64,000 bases of DNA, from the NCBI GenBank assembly GCA_045587385.1, contig JAZNCE010000120.1, positions 1 through 64,000 of the forward strand, written 5' to 3'. Shown in pieces: positions 32,737 through 41,212 of this stretch. The stretch's first letter is position 1, and every line of letters starts with the position of its first letter. The notes under the pieces are model-generated. The model was given only the letters and a program-made list of their open reading frames with translations, was not told the DNA's origin and ran no database searches. The position numbers and the translations under genes are program-made. This DNA comes from SVQP01 sp045587385. Its GTDB lineage: Bacteria; Bacillota; Clostridia; Oscillospirales; CAG-272.

Positions 32737-35523
32737 TTACTCCCTCGATACAAGATTTTGATACATTTTCATCAATTCCGCAACACAAGCACTCTCCGTC
32801 ATAGTTTTTACATCAAACCCATATGCTTGCATTACTGCGCGATCATTTTCTTGGTGTGCCTTACGGAGTTCGGGCGGCATTGTCAATTCATCATAAAGAT
32901 CTGCAAGACAACTTTCCGAATACAGCGCACGTGCTGCGAGAATATCTTGTGCCGTTTTTTCAATCAATGCCTTTTGTTCTGCCGTAGGAGTAGGCCAAGG
33001 AAAATTGTTATATGTTGCAGGGGAATATCTAAAGTCTGATTTAATTCTACCGCACACTACGCGCATCCAAGCGTTGTGCACATTAGAAGTCATTATACCA
33101 AACTGATAGATATTCATATTAGGAACAATAGTACACGCATCACCTGCTATAACATCCGGCGTCATAAATCCAATAGGAATGTATTTGCGGTTTTGTGAAG
33201 AATGTCTTGGAATAACCAAATACGTGGTGCTTGGCTGACGATCTTGGCAGAATAAATACGGATACATTGCCATCTTTTGTATTCTATCAGCATTGCTTGA
33301 TAATCTTAACGCTTTTACTCGCTCTAATCTTTCAACTATTTCTTTTATTTTGTTGTAATCACCGGGATTTCCACCCTTAAACCACAAACAATATCTTGAA
33401 TAGGACCCCATTTTATCGTGCAAAAATTCTCTCGCACCAATGAATGGCTTTACATACTTATCTAATATTGGATGTTTTGATAACAATTCATCCTTTTCAC
33501 TAGATGTAAGCAACAGACCTCCATCATCAGTAGGAGGACTACCTGTAGTCATTTTGGGGAAATTTTTATCAGCCTTATTGGTTCTATTCTCTAACCAAAT
33601 ATCGGGAGCATCATAAAGGTATCCATTTATATGCTCTACCCTCCTTATTCCTCCGTCATTTATCAAGTATTTGGTTTTGTTGGTCTTGTGATTTGTAAAT
33701 CCAACAATGACACAATGAACGTGAGCCTTCTCATTTGCTTCGCTATCCCATATAAAAGATGGATATGCAAATTGAATTTCAGCACCGTGTTCTTCGACCA
33801 TATGTTTCCAAAATGTTGGAACAGATTCGCCCTGACAAATTGAATTAGTAGAAACAAAGGCAACACAAACAGTATACAGATTATTTGCGTTCAAAAAAGA
33901 AATTGCTTTTTCATACCAACACAATACATAATCTTGTTTCGTGATAATGTTTCCTTGGCCAAAAATCAAATTCATATCATTTGATTGATCTTTGGTTCTA
34001 TTGGATTGTCCAACGAAAGGCGGATTGCCCATAATATAATCAAGCTCGTCCTTCGGGACAATGCTCTCCCAAGCGACGCGCAGAGCATTTCCCTCCACAA
34101 TATTGGCATAAGATTTCAGCGGAAGAAAATCGAGATTGGTATTTAATATCTCTTCGGTCTGCTTCATCATCTGTGACTCAGCGATCCAAAGAGCTGTTTT
34201 TGCAACGGTGACGGCAAAGTCGTTGATCTCAATGCCATAGAATTGTCCGATAGATACCTTGATAATATCGCCAAAGTCAAATACGATATTGTCCTCGTAT
34301 TTGAGCTTCAACGCCTTATTTTCAAGCAAACGCAAGGATATATAAGTTTCGGTCAGAAAATTACCCGAGCCACAAGCGGGATCAAAGAATGTCAGCTTTG
34401 ACAGCTTCTCGCGGAAAGCTTCTGCCTTATCGATGCGGATCTTTGGTACTTTCAAAGTCTGAATCTCATCAAATTCCTCACGAAGCTCATCAAGGAATAA
34501 AGGATCAATGACCTTGTGAATGTTTTCAATAGAGGTATAGTGCATCCCGCCACTGCGACGGGTTTCTGGGTTCAAGGTTGACTCAAAGACCGCACCGAAA
34601 ATCGTGGGGCTGATCTGCGACCAGTCAAAGTCCTCGCTTGCTTTGTGTAATAAAAGATCGATAATCTCCTGCGTAAAATTGGGGACTTCAATATTTTCAT
34701 CGGCAAATAAGCCACCATTAACGTACGGAAAAGACGCCAACTGATCGTCCATATAGGGGTCACGGTCTTGTTCCTTGGTATCAAGCACATGGAACAGGTC
34801 GATCAAGGCACGACGGACGTCCTTAGGCGCAAAGCTTTTGATATAATTGTTGAATTTGTTATGCTCACCAAAAATCCCCGAGTCCTCTGCGTAAAGACAA
34901 AATACGAGACGAACGCAAAGGATATTTAAGCTGTGCAGCGATTCCTTTGAATTGGGATTGATATATTGCTTTAAAATGGCGTCATACAGTTTGCCGACAA
35001 GCTCGCCTGCCTGAATAGAAATCTGCTCTTCACGGTGCAAAAACTCGCTTTTTTCTTCCACAAGAAATTGTAATCTATAATATTCCTTACCGAGGTCTTT
35101 AAGCAAAATGCTCTCCGGCTCACCCGTAGGCTTTTCCATATCGTAAATGAGAAACTCTTCAAAGTTACAAGTAATGATCCAGCGGGGGCGCTGCGAGTAC
35201 GGAAGTCCTGCAGAGTATCGCTGCGCCTGTTGAAAAGGATTGAGCAATGTTCCATCCGACTGGCGAATGGGGCTTCGCAAATTCAGGCTCTTCTTTTTCT
35301 GCTCAATCAGAACGTGTGTCGCGGGAATGTGACCGTCAATAAAACTGGTATGGTCAAGCTTTACACGTTCCTCAAACAGAATATACTTTTCGGGTTCCGC
35401 AACACCCAGTACATCACGAAGCAGCGCCAACCAAAAGGACTGACTGTCGCTCTTTTCATCACCACGGTCTTTCCAATATTCTGCAAAGGCTTTGGCAGCT
35501 TTTTTCTTTTCAATATCCGTCAT
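32737..35523 (-). CDS. MmeI-like (type IIL/IIG) fused restriction-modification enzyme
   Basis: This single chain of about 929 residues combines nuclease, N6-adenine methylase and target recognition. The N-terminal PD-(D/E)xK part has DGHIPATHVLIEQKK (Asp and ExK, about residues 63-77), and RPRWIITCNFEEF follows. The methylase has motif I FFDPACGSGNFLTE (about 375) and motif IV MGNPPF (about 500). The rest holds the recognition domain and a conserved tail (YSPATYNNFPWP). The start at 35523 fits the GGGG ribosome site better than 35529. The catalytic motifs look intact. Codons about 500-840 (33000-34020) are much more AT-rich than the rest, as if the recognition segment had been exchanged. Confidence 0.88.
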   Translation of the reverse strand: MTDIEKKKAAKAFAEYWKDRGDEKSDSQSFWLALLRDVLGVAEPEKYILFEERVKLDHTSFIDGHIPATHVLIEQKKKSLNLRSPIRQSDGTLLNPFQQAQRYSAGLPYSQRPRWIITCNFEEFLIYDMEKPTGEPESILLKDLGKEYYRLQFLVEEKSEFLHREEQISIQAGELVGKLYDAILKQYINPNSKESLHSLNILCVRLVFCLYAEDSGIFGEHNKFNNYIKSFAPKDVRRALIDLFHVLDTKEQDRDPYMDDQLASFPYVNGGLFADENIEVPNFTQEIIDLLLHKASEDFDWSQISPTIFGAVFESTLNPETRRSGGMHYTSIENIHKVIDPLFLDELREEFDEIQTLKVPKIRIDKAEAFREKLSKLTFFDPACGSGNFLTETYISLRLLENKALKLKYEDNIVFDFGDIIKVSIGQFYGIEINDFAVTVAKTALWIAESQMMKQTEEILNTNLDFLPLKSYANIVEGNALRVAWESIVPKDELDYIMGNPPFVGQSNRTKDQSNDMNLIFGQGNIITKQDYVLCWYEKAISFLNANNLYTVCVAFVSTNSICQGESVPTFWKHMVEEHGAEIQFAYPSFIWDSEANEKAHVHCVIVGFTNHKTNKTKYLINDGGIRRVEHINGYLYDAPDIWLENRTNKADKNFPKMTTGSPPTDDGGLLLTSSEKDELLSKHPILDKYVKPFIGAREFLHDKMGSYSRYCLWFKGGNPGDYNKIKEIVERLERVKALRLSSNADRIQKMAMYPYLFCQDRQPSTTYLVIPRHSSQNRKYIPIGFMTPDVIAGDACTIVPNMNIYQFGIMTSNVHNAWMRVVCGRIKSDFRYSPATYNNFPWPTPTAEQKALIEKTAQDILAARALYSESCLADLYDELTMPPELRKAHQENDRAVMQAYGFDVKTMTESACVAELMKMYQNLVSRE

Positions 35524-35596
35524 AGTCATTCCCCTTTTTCATTTATGCAATTATTATAACATATTAAAACGCGATAATAAACCCCTAAACACAAAA

Positions 35597-35630
35597 AAAG
35601 ACCGCACTTTTACAAAAAAGTGCGGTCTTT
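35597..35630. terminator. Terminator between smpB and the defence pair
   Basis: AAAGACCGCACTTT and AAAGTGCGGTCTTT form a 14-bp stem. The A-run on its left gives a T-run on the minus strand, ending the smpB operon. Confidence 0.85.
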
Positions 35631-35634
35631 CCCA

Positions 35635-36111
35635 TTATTCAGCTTTATTGCGATCTCTCATACTGCGTTCAATAACGCGGTCCGCGTCGCGCTTGGCAGC
35701 GTCATCTCGCTTATCATACAGCTTTTTACCACGGCAAAGTCCGATTTCGACCTTGACGTGCGAGCCGCTGAAATACAGCGACAGCGGGATGAGCGTAAAA
35801 CCCTTTTGCGACACAAGACCGTGCAGCTTCATAATCTCTTTTTTGTGCATGAGCAGTTTTTTGTCGCGCAGCGGATCTTTATTAAAAATGTTTCCCTGCT
35901 CGTAGGGACTTACGTGCATGCCCTTTACAAAAAGCTCGCCGTCCTTGATATCGCAGTATGCATCCTTGAGATTGACCTTACCGCCGCGGATGCTTTTGAC
36001 CTCGGTGCCAAAGAGCGCGATGCCCGCCTCATACTTCTCATCCACAAAATATTCGTGCCACGCCTTTTTATTTTGTGCAATGATCTTGTTTCCTGTCTTT
36101 TTTTCTGCCAT
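35635..36111 (-). CDS. smpB: SsrA-binding protein SmpB
   Basis: SmpB binds tmRNA and brings it to stalled ribosomes. Typical motifs are AQNKKAWHEYF, GTEVKSIRGGKVNLKDAY, HVSPYEQGN and the basic C-tail. The ATG at 36111 after AGGTG gives 158 residues, the usual size; upstream codons belong to divIC. It is the last gene of the sporulation/division run. The ssrA gene itself is not in the window. Confidence 0.96.
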   Translation of the reverse strand: MAEKKTGNKIIAQNKKAWHEYFVDEKYEAGIALFGTEVKSIRGGKVNLKDAYCDIKDGELFVKGMHVSPYEQGNIFNKDPLRDKKLLMHKKEIMKLHGLVSQKGFTLIPLSLYFSGSHVKVEIGLCRGKKLYDKRDDAAKRDADRVIERSMRDRNKAE

Positions 36112-36121
36112 GGTGTCACCT

Positions 36122-36433
36122 TTAGTCCTTATGGAAGATGGTTTCGTCCGGGAAGTGCAATCCCAGCTTTTCACGAGCGATGCGCACGATGTAATCAAAA
36201 TCTATGGGAGAATCGATTAAGAACTTCAGCTCATCCACCTGCTCCTGCTTATCCTCAATCTGCTGCTCCAGCTCGTTGATTCTTTCCTGATTGGCATTAT
36301 ATATCATGACACCGGACACAAAAGTACACAGAGATATGATCACAATGCCAACCAAGGCGCAACGAAACAGCACCTTTGCATTAGCCTTGGTGCTCTCCGA
36401 TACAGTTCCCTGTTGTTGATTTTCCTGATCCAT
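36122..36433 (-). CDS. divIC: Septum formation initiator DivIC/FtsB-like
   Basis: This 103-residue bitopic membrane protein has a short polar N-terminus, one membrane helix (about 22-42), and then a coiled coil (NELEQQIEDKQEQVDELK) facing outward. It belongs to the divisome with FtsL and DivIB. The start at 36433 follows CGGAGG. It lies 13 nt after yabQ, the order seen in B. subtilis. Confidence 0.9.
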   Translation of the reverse strand: MDQENQQQGTVSESTKANAKVLFRCALVGIVIISLCTFVSGVMIYNANQERINELEQQIEDKQEQVDELKFLIDSPIDFDYIVRIAREKLGLHFPDETIFHKD

Positions 36434-36446
36434 GCTTTTGCCTCCG

Positions 36447-36899
36447 TTAATTTTCAAATCCATTTGATGCAAGCAGCATCAATATTTTTGTTCTGACTTG
36501 CGTTCTCTTATGCAACGATCGGGCGCGTATTCTGCCTGCAAGCCTGCCAAACGTAATGGACCATGCCCGCGACAACGGCACGCTTAGCAAGTGCAGGAGC
36601 GTGTTTCTTGCGCCTATGACAAACTTCCCGAGTGCGACGTGCGATAACACGTATCCTACTGCAATGCCTACGACAATCAAATACCGAAATTCGCCTTTAT
36701 TGACGTAATAAACGGTTATGATTGCGGCTATCCCGGCAACCAGCATAAAAATAAAGTCTTTTGCGTTACAGATCAATCTCTTACACAAGCCTTCGGGTAA
36801 CGCTCCGAGGTCTGTGAGTGCGTAAATCAAATGCAAGACCGCCCCCACGGGAATCCCACCAAGAAACAGCATTGCAAGAGCCTTTTGCGAAAGCTCCAT
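36447..36899 (-). CDS. yabQ: Spore cortex biosynthesis protein YabQ-like
   Basis: This 150-residue membrane protein has about four helices (residues 8-28, 47-64, 72-92, 95-112) and a basic C-tail. The sequence is only loosely conserved. Its place between yabP and divIC, and its size, identify it as YabQ, which is needed for the spore cortex and coat. It begins 7 nt after yabP. Confidence 0.8.
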   Translation of the reverse strand: MELSQKALAMLFLGGIPVGAVLHLIYALTDLGALPEGLCKRLICNAKDFIFMLVAGIAAIITVYYVNKGEFRYLIVVGIAVGYVLSHVALGKFVIGARNTLLHLLSVPLSRAWSITFGRLAGRIRARSLHKRTQVRTKILMLLASNGFEN

Positions 36900-36906
36900 A
36901 AATCAC

Positions 36907-37179
36907 TTACGAAAACAGCTTTTTGACAAAGCTGCGCTTTTCTTTATTCTGAGGGTCTGAATAGTAAACACCGGAAACGGTACCCGACAGCACCACAATC
37001 CCGGCGTCAATCTCTAAAACTGCAATTTTCAGGTCTTTTCCCTCAATTGCCATATCACCGCATTGCGTCTTGAGCATGACGTAGGTTTCGTCAAAGCTGA
37101 CGACCTCGGTTACTCCCTCAATGCGCATATCTCTTCTGTCATGCAGCAAGACCGAATGCTTGCCTTGTTCGTTTCCCAT
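36907..37179 (-). CDS. yabP: Sporulation protein YabP
   Basis: This 90-residue beta-rich protein has the pattern HSVLLHDRRDMRIEGVTEV, then SFDETYVMLKTQCGDMAIEG, typical of YabP. It is required for spore morphogenesis in B. subtilis. The start at 37179 follows GCGGAGG. A 71-bp gap with an inverted repeat separates it from rqcP, so it may have a separate, sporulation-specific promoter. Confidence 0.88.
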   Translation of the reverse strand: MGNEQGKHSVLLHDRRDMRIEGVTEVVSFDETYVMLKTQCGDMAIEGKDLKIAVLEIDAGIVVLSGTVSGVYYSDPQNKEKRSFVKKLFS

Positions 37180-37198
37180 AATAAGCCTCCGCTTTACC

Positions 37199-37227
37199 GT
37201 ACTGGCAGTTTTGAGCACTGCCAGTAC
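37199..37227 (-). promoter_or_regulatory. Inverted repeat between rqcP and yabP
   Basis: GTACTGGCAG and CTGCCAGTAC form a 10-bp inverted repeat with a 9-nt loop. There is no T-tract on the minus strand, so it is more likely an operator or RNA-stability element than a terminator. Confidence 0.5.
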
Positions 37228-37249
37228 AATATATGCGGATTTCCCAAAA

Positions 37250-37492
37250 TTATGAGATCACCTCGTAAAGCGACGCAGCATCCGCTTTAGCGGTATACTC
37301 GCGCACGTCGAGCACGCGCACCTTTAAGGTACGCTGACCGAACGTAACCTCGATCACGTCGCCTACCTTGACGTCATAGGAAGCCTTTGCTTGCTTACCG
37401 TTGACGCAAATATGCGCCGCATCGCACGCTTCATTGGCTACCGTTCGTCTTTTGATGATTCTGGAAACTTTCAGGAATTTATCAAGTCGCAT
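37250..37492 (-). CDS. rqcP: S4-domain ribosome quality control factor RqcP (YabO/Hsp15-like)
   Basis: This 80-residue single S4 RNA-binding domain begins MRLDKFLKVSRIIKRRTVAN. GKQAKASYDVKVGD is the S4 turn. RqcP works with RqcH in Ala-tailing of stalled nascent chains on 50S subunits. It starts 3 nt after hup, so it is co-translated with it. The yabO position beside yabP supports the name. Confidence 0.9.
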   Translation of the reverse strand: MRLDKFLKVSRIIKRRTVANEACDAAHICVNGKQAKASYDVKVGDVIEVTFGQRTLKVRVLDVREYTAKADAASLYEVIS

Positions 37493-37495
37493 GGA

Positions 37496-37768
37496 TTAGT
37501 TGAGCTTATCCTTGAGCGCCTGAGCTGCAGAGAAAACAACTCTCTTGCTGGCAGCGATCTCAACAGCCTCACCGGTCTTGGGGTTTCTGCCGGTTCTTGC
37601 CTCGCGAGCCTTAATGTCAAAGCTACCGAAGCCGGAAACCTGAACCTTCTCACCTGCTGCTACAGCGTCAGCGATAGCTGCAACAACTGCGTTCAGAGCA
37701 ACCTCAGCATCTTTCTTGGTCATGTTGCCGTTCTCGGCGATCTTTTGAATAAGTTGAGTCTTGTTCAT
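37496..37768 (-). CDS. hup: HU-family DNA-binding protein
   Basis: This 90-residue nucleoid protein has the canonical N-terminus MNKTQLIQKIAE, the VSGFGSFDIKAREARTGRNP arm and a C-terminal helix ending in KDKLN. It compacts and bends DNA as a dimer. It has its own promoter with TTGCAA/TATAAT and heads the downstream part of the cluster. Confidence 0.96.
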   Translation of the reverse strand: MNKTQLIQKIAENGNMTKKDAEVALNAVVAAIADAVAAGEKVQVSGFGSFDIKAREARTGRNPKTGEAVEIAASKRVVFSAAQALKDKLN

Positions 37769-37806
37769 TTTTGAACTTCCTTTCTATATATAGATTTACA
37801 TTACTT

Positions 37807-37835
37807 ATTATACCACAATATGTTATATATTGCAA
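37807..37835 (-). promoter_or_regulatory. Promoter of the hup-rqcP operon
   Basis: On the minus strand TTGCAA (37830-37835) and TATAAT (37807-37812) are 17 bp apart. Confidence 0.7.
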
Positions 37836-37873
37836 GGGATTTTGGCAAATTTATATAGAAAATATCACAGGAT

Positions 37874-38680
37874 TTACAAGATTTTTTTCTTGTTTTCGTC
37901 CCAAATTCTTTCCAGCTCGTCACGGTCTGCCGCAGTGATATCCAGACCGCGTTCTTCAACTGCTTTTTCAATTGCTTCAAAGCGGTCGATAAAGCGATTG
38001 GTGGCGTGGAAGAGCGCCTCCTCTGCGTTGACATGCAGCATACGGGCAAGGCTGGTAACGGCAAGCAGCAAGTCCCCGATCTCCTTTTCTGCTTCAACGG
38101 GATCGTTCGTTACTTCCATGACCTCTGCCACTTCTTCAAGCACCTTATCGCGCGCCTCCTCTGCATTGGCAAAATCAAAGCAAGACGCTTTTTTTCCAAC
38201 CTTTTGTGCTCTGAGCAGCGCAGGATACATGGGCGGAATTGCACGCAGCTTATCCGTTACCGAAATGCGCTGCTTTTCTTCGCTCTTGATAGCATCCCAA
38301 TTCTGCAGCACCTGCGCGGAATCCTTGACCTGTACCTCTCCAAATACGTGGGGATGACGGTGGATCAGTTTGACACAGATGTCATTTGCAACGTCGGTGA
38401 TATCAAATCTTCCCTCCTGCTCTTCAATGCGTGCATGAAACACGACCTGCAACAAAACGTCGCCGAGCTCCTCGCGAAGCAATACGGGATCCTCCGTATC
38501 AATCGCTTCGATCACCTCATAAGTTTCTTCTATAAAATCGTTTCGAATGCTCTTGTGATCCTGCTCTCTGTCCCAAGGGCATCCCTGTTCACTACGCAAT
38601 ACGACCACGACGTCAACAAGATCGTCAAACGTATATCTGTCCTTAGCAAGCAACGCGGTAATTTTATTTTGAACGTCCAT
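37874..38680 (-). CDS. mazG: Nucleoside triphosphate pyrophosphohydrolase MazG
   Basis: MazG hydrolyses (d)NTPs to the monophosphate and pyrophosphate. It has the signature GCPWDREQDHKSIRNDFIEE with EETYEVIEAID, and a second helical repeat (EEVAEVMEVTND, EKEIGDLLLAV). Length 268 is the two-domain form without the N-terminal tetrapyrrole methylase that B. subtilis YabN carries. It lies 18 nt after the SpoVB-like gene. Confidence 0.93.
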   Translation of the reverse strand: MDVQNKITALLAKDRYTFDDLVDVVVVLRSEQGCPWDREQDHKSIRNDFIEETYEVIEAIDTEDPVLLREELGDVLLQVVFHARIEEQEGRFDITDVANDICVKLIHRHPHVFGEVQVKDSAQVLQNWDAIKSEEKQRISVTDKLRAIPPMYPALLRAQKVGKKASCFDFANAEEARDKVLEEVAEVMEVTNDPVEAEKEIGDLLLAVTSLARMLHVNAEEALFHATNRFIDRFEAIEKAVEERGLDITAADRDELERIWDENKKKIL

Positions 38681-38698
38681 CTTCAGATATCCTTTTCT

Positions 38699-40243
38699 CT
38701 ATTTTTTTAAAATTGATTGTATATCGGAAATGCGGATCAATCCGCTTTTCAACGCAATAGGTATATAGGTAACGACCGCGACAGCAATCGGTACAATCAC
38801 ATTGATAAAGACCGACTCAAAGCGCACCTGCAGCATTCTTTGCAAGACGGCTGCCGCGCCTACGGCAATTGCCGTTGACGCAACCGACCGAAGCAGCTGC
38901 TTTGTAAAGCCAAAGTCGGGCGTATATTTTGCAACGAATATAAGATTTGCACAGACGGTAACCGTGCAGCAAAGCAACGTGCTGACCGGGGCAGCGAGGA
39001 TGCCGATCCTCGGCTCTGCACACAACACGTACAAGCTTGCCGCCTTGACGGCACATCCGATTGCTGTGGAAACCATAGGTATCCACGCATATCCGTAAGC
39101 TTGCAATACGGCACTTGTAGCAGAGATCAAGCAGCTTGCTGGCACAGCCATGCATACGATCACCAAAAGCGGAACGGCTGTCCCTATCTCGCCTGTTCCC
39201 GAAAACAGCAAGCTCAGTATCTGCTTGCTCATCATTCCCATACCGATGGAAGCAGGCAAGCTGATTGCCACGCCCCAACGAAACGCAGTAGAAAGTATCT
39301 GCTTTTGCGCTGCAACGTCCTTGTGCACGATCGCGTAGCTCAGATGCGGTACTAAAGACGTGGCAAGTGAGCCAAACAGCGTTGGAACGACGTTAAACAG
39401 CGGTATCACCATAGAGCTGTAACAGCCGTACAGTGCGATTGCCGCATCCTGCGATATGCCGCCATCCTGCAGTCTACGCATAATCAGTGCAAGGTCAATG
39501 ACCTTGGAAAATCCTGCCAGGACAGCTCCAAGTGTGACGGGAAACGCTACGGCTAACAATTGCTTTAGCAGTTGTCTGTGTGACACTGTTTTTGCATGCT
39601 CGGAATCCAGTGCCCTCTTGCCACATAAAACAAGATACAGCAAGCTTAAAAGCGTACCGGTGCTTAAGCCCAACACCGCAAAAGCAGCCGCAGTTGCCGT
39701 TCCTCCCTGCATTGTGATGGCAATTCGGGCAAATACCAGACCAAACAGCAGCTTTCCCGCTGCCTCAATGACTTGCGATACAGCGGTCGGCACCATATTG
39801 CGTTTTGATTGATAATAACCGCGAAATGCTCCCGATAAGCAAATAAACAGAACAGACGGGGCGATAAAACGAAGACTTTGTGCCGCAGCAGGCGCACCGA
39901 TCCATAAGGATATCGCGTCAGCTCCAAAGAATACTGCTAATGTCGCGGGCAAGCCAAGCACCGAAAACAAGACCAGCGACAATCGAAATATGCGTTTTTG
40001 ACATGCGGGATAGCGGTTGATCAATACCGAAACCGCAACCGGCAACCCTGTCGTTGATATGACACACAGTAATGCGTAAACGTCATATGCCGCATTGAAA
40101 TATCCCATTCCCTGTGTGCCGAGAAGATGTACAAGGGGAATCTTATAGCAAACGCCTATCAGCTTCACGATCACAGCTGAAATGGCAAGCAATGCAGCTC
40201 CGCCGGCAAACGACGGTAGTCTTTGACTATTCGTAACACTCAC
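38699..40243 (-). CDS. SpoVB/YabM-like polysaccharide (lipid II) flippase of the MOP superfamily
   Basis: This membrane protein of about 514 residues has about 14 helices. The conserved N-terminal block is KLIGVCYKIPLVHLLGTQGMGYF. The family moves lipid-linked glycans across the membrane; SpoVB acts in spore cortex synthesis. The start is ambiguous. Two adjacent GTG codons (40246, 40243) follow GAGAGG almost without spacing, and a stop lies just upstream. That ribosome site is sealed in a 9-bp hairpin. The gene lies between the kinase and mazG, in the position of yabM. Confidence 0.85.
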   Translation of the reverse strand: MSVTNSQRLPSFAGGAALLAISAVIVKLIGVCYKIPLVHLLGTQGMGYFNAAYDVYALLCVISTTGLPVAVSVLINRYPACQKRIFRLSLVLFSVLGLPATLAVFFGADAISLWIGAPAAAQSLRFIAPSVLFICLSGAFRGYYQSKRNMVPTAVSQVIEAAGKLLFGLVFARIAITMQGGTATAAAFAVLGLSTGTLLSLLYLVLCGKRALDSEHAKTVSHRQLLKQLLAVAFPVTLGAVLAGFSKVIDLALIMRRLQDGGISQDAAIALYGCYSSMVIPLFNVVPTLFGSLATSLVPHLSYAIVHKDVAAQKQILSTAFRWGVAISLPASIGMGMMSKQILSLLFSGTGEIGTAVPLLVIVCMAVPASCLISATSAVLQAYGYAWIPMVSTAIGCAVKAASLYVLCAEPRIGILAAPVSTLLCCTVTVCANLIFVAKYTPDFGFTKQLLRSVASTAIAVGAAAVLQRMLQVRFESVFINVIVPIAVAVVTYIPIALKSGLIRISDIQSILKK

Positions 40244-40245
40244 CA

Positions 40246-40270
40246 CCTCTCATATCATCTTTATGAGAGG
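40246..40270 (-). promoter_or_regulatory. Hairpin sequestering the ribosome site of the SpoVB-like gene
   Basis: In the minus-strand RNA, CCUCUCAUA pairs with UAUGAGAGG over 9 bp with a 7-nt loop. The 3' arm is the ribosome site (GAGAGG) and reaches the GTG start. No T-tract follows on the minus strand, so this is not a terminator for the kinase gene. Confidence 0.55.
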
Positions 40271-40280
40271 CTTTTATCAA

Positions 40281-41186
40281 TCAGAACTTAATAAACTCGC
40301 GATAAAGCGAATCTTCTTTCAAAAGTTTAGCCGAAATCGGCTCAATATGCTTGATGCGATTCAAAATATCGAGCGCGCGCAGATAGTATCTGCTCTGCTC
40401 CTCCACTTGGGGCAAAAGCTCACGCAAATACGGGGTCAACAGATGCAGATCGTATGCCATGGTGGAATCTACGACCATGTCGCAAGCATCCTTATACGGG
40501 AAAATATTGGCATCCTCGTTGTTACGAACGCCGCGCCATACTTCCAATGTTCTCTGCGCATCGGCAGATCTGTATTGTGCATCACGTACGATTCTGCGAT
40601 AGAAGCGGAAAACATTAGGCTCAAAGACCTGATCTCCAACCTCAATAGCACTATCGGGACAGACAAATATGGAAGTCATACCGTAAGGATTGATCAAAGA
40701 CGTCAGTTCCGGATATACCGCTTGGATGCCTTCAAAAATGACGATATCGTCCTTCTCGCATGCAAATTCCCTGTATCCGCCCCTATTGTGCGTATGAAAA
40801 TCAAAATACGGAATCATGGCTCTGCCCGAACTGACGATCTGTATAAGACACTCCGCAAAAGCATCCAGATCGAGTGCAGCGACAGAATCCATATCAAGCT
40901 CGCCGCCCTTTTTTTCAGCCATGGCAAGCAGATAATCCATATTATAAAAGAAATCGTCAATAGAGATCACGTGCGTTTTTACACCGCGATCCGCCAGTTT
41001 TTTCGTAATCTTTTCTGCAGTTGTGGTTTTTCCCGCGCAGCTTGGTCCTGCAAGGCACAAAAAGCGGTTTGCCTTCTCCAGGATCATAGAGACCGCACAA
41101 TCTATTCTTTGATCAAACGCGCTGTCGCATTTTTCAAGAAATTCAACAGCTTCCTTATGCGTATAGCATGTTTTGGTTACGTGCAT
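40281..41186 (-). CDS. Uridine kinase/phosphoribulokinase-like P-loop kinase
   Basis: This 301-residue protein has Walker A AGPSCAGKTT at about residue 47, and the following ISIDDFFYNMDYL matches the uridine-kinase family. A longer N-terminal part (about 40 residues) precedes the P-loop. The family phosphorylates nucleosides or sugar phosphates; the exact substrate is not determinable here. It is downstream of hemZ by 26 nt, in the same run. Confidence 0.78.
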   Translation of the reverse strand: MHVTKTCYTHKEAVEFLEKCDSAFDQRIDCAVSMILEKANRFLCLAGPSCAGKTTTAEKITKKLADRGVKTHVISIDDFFYNMDYLLAMAEKKGGELDMDSVAALDLDAFAECLIQIVSSGRAMIPYFDFHTHNRGGYREFACEKDDIVIFEGIQAVYPELTSLINPYGMTSIFVCPDSAIEVGDQVFEPNVFRFYRRIVRDAQYRSADAQRTLEVWRGVRNNEDANIFPYKDACDMVVDSTMAYDLHLLTPYLRELLPQVEEQSRYYLRALDILNRIKHIEPISAKLLKEDSLYREFIKF

Positions 41187-41212
41187 AAATACTCCTTTGA
41201 AATATCTAAGTA

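Noticed and set aside
31507..35523. BREX, DISARM or other multi-gene defence system
   Set aside because: No pglZ, brxC, helicase or phospholipase-D genes are adjacent. Only the MmeI-like enzyme and AbiH are present.
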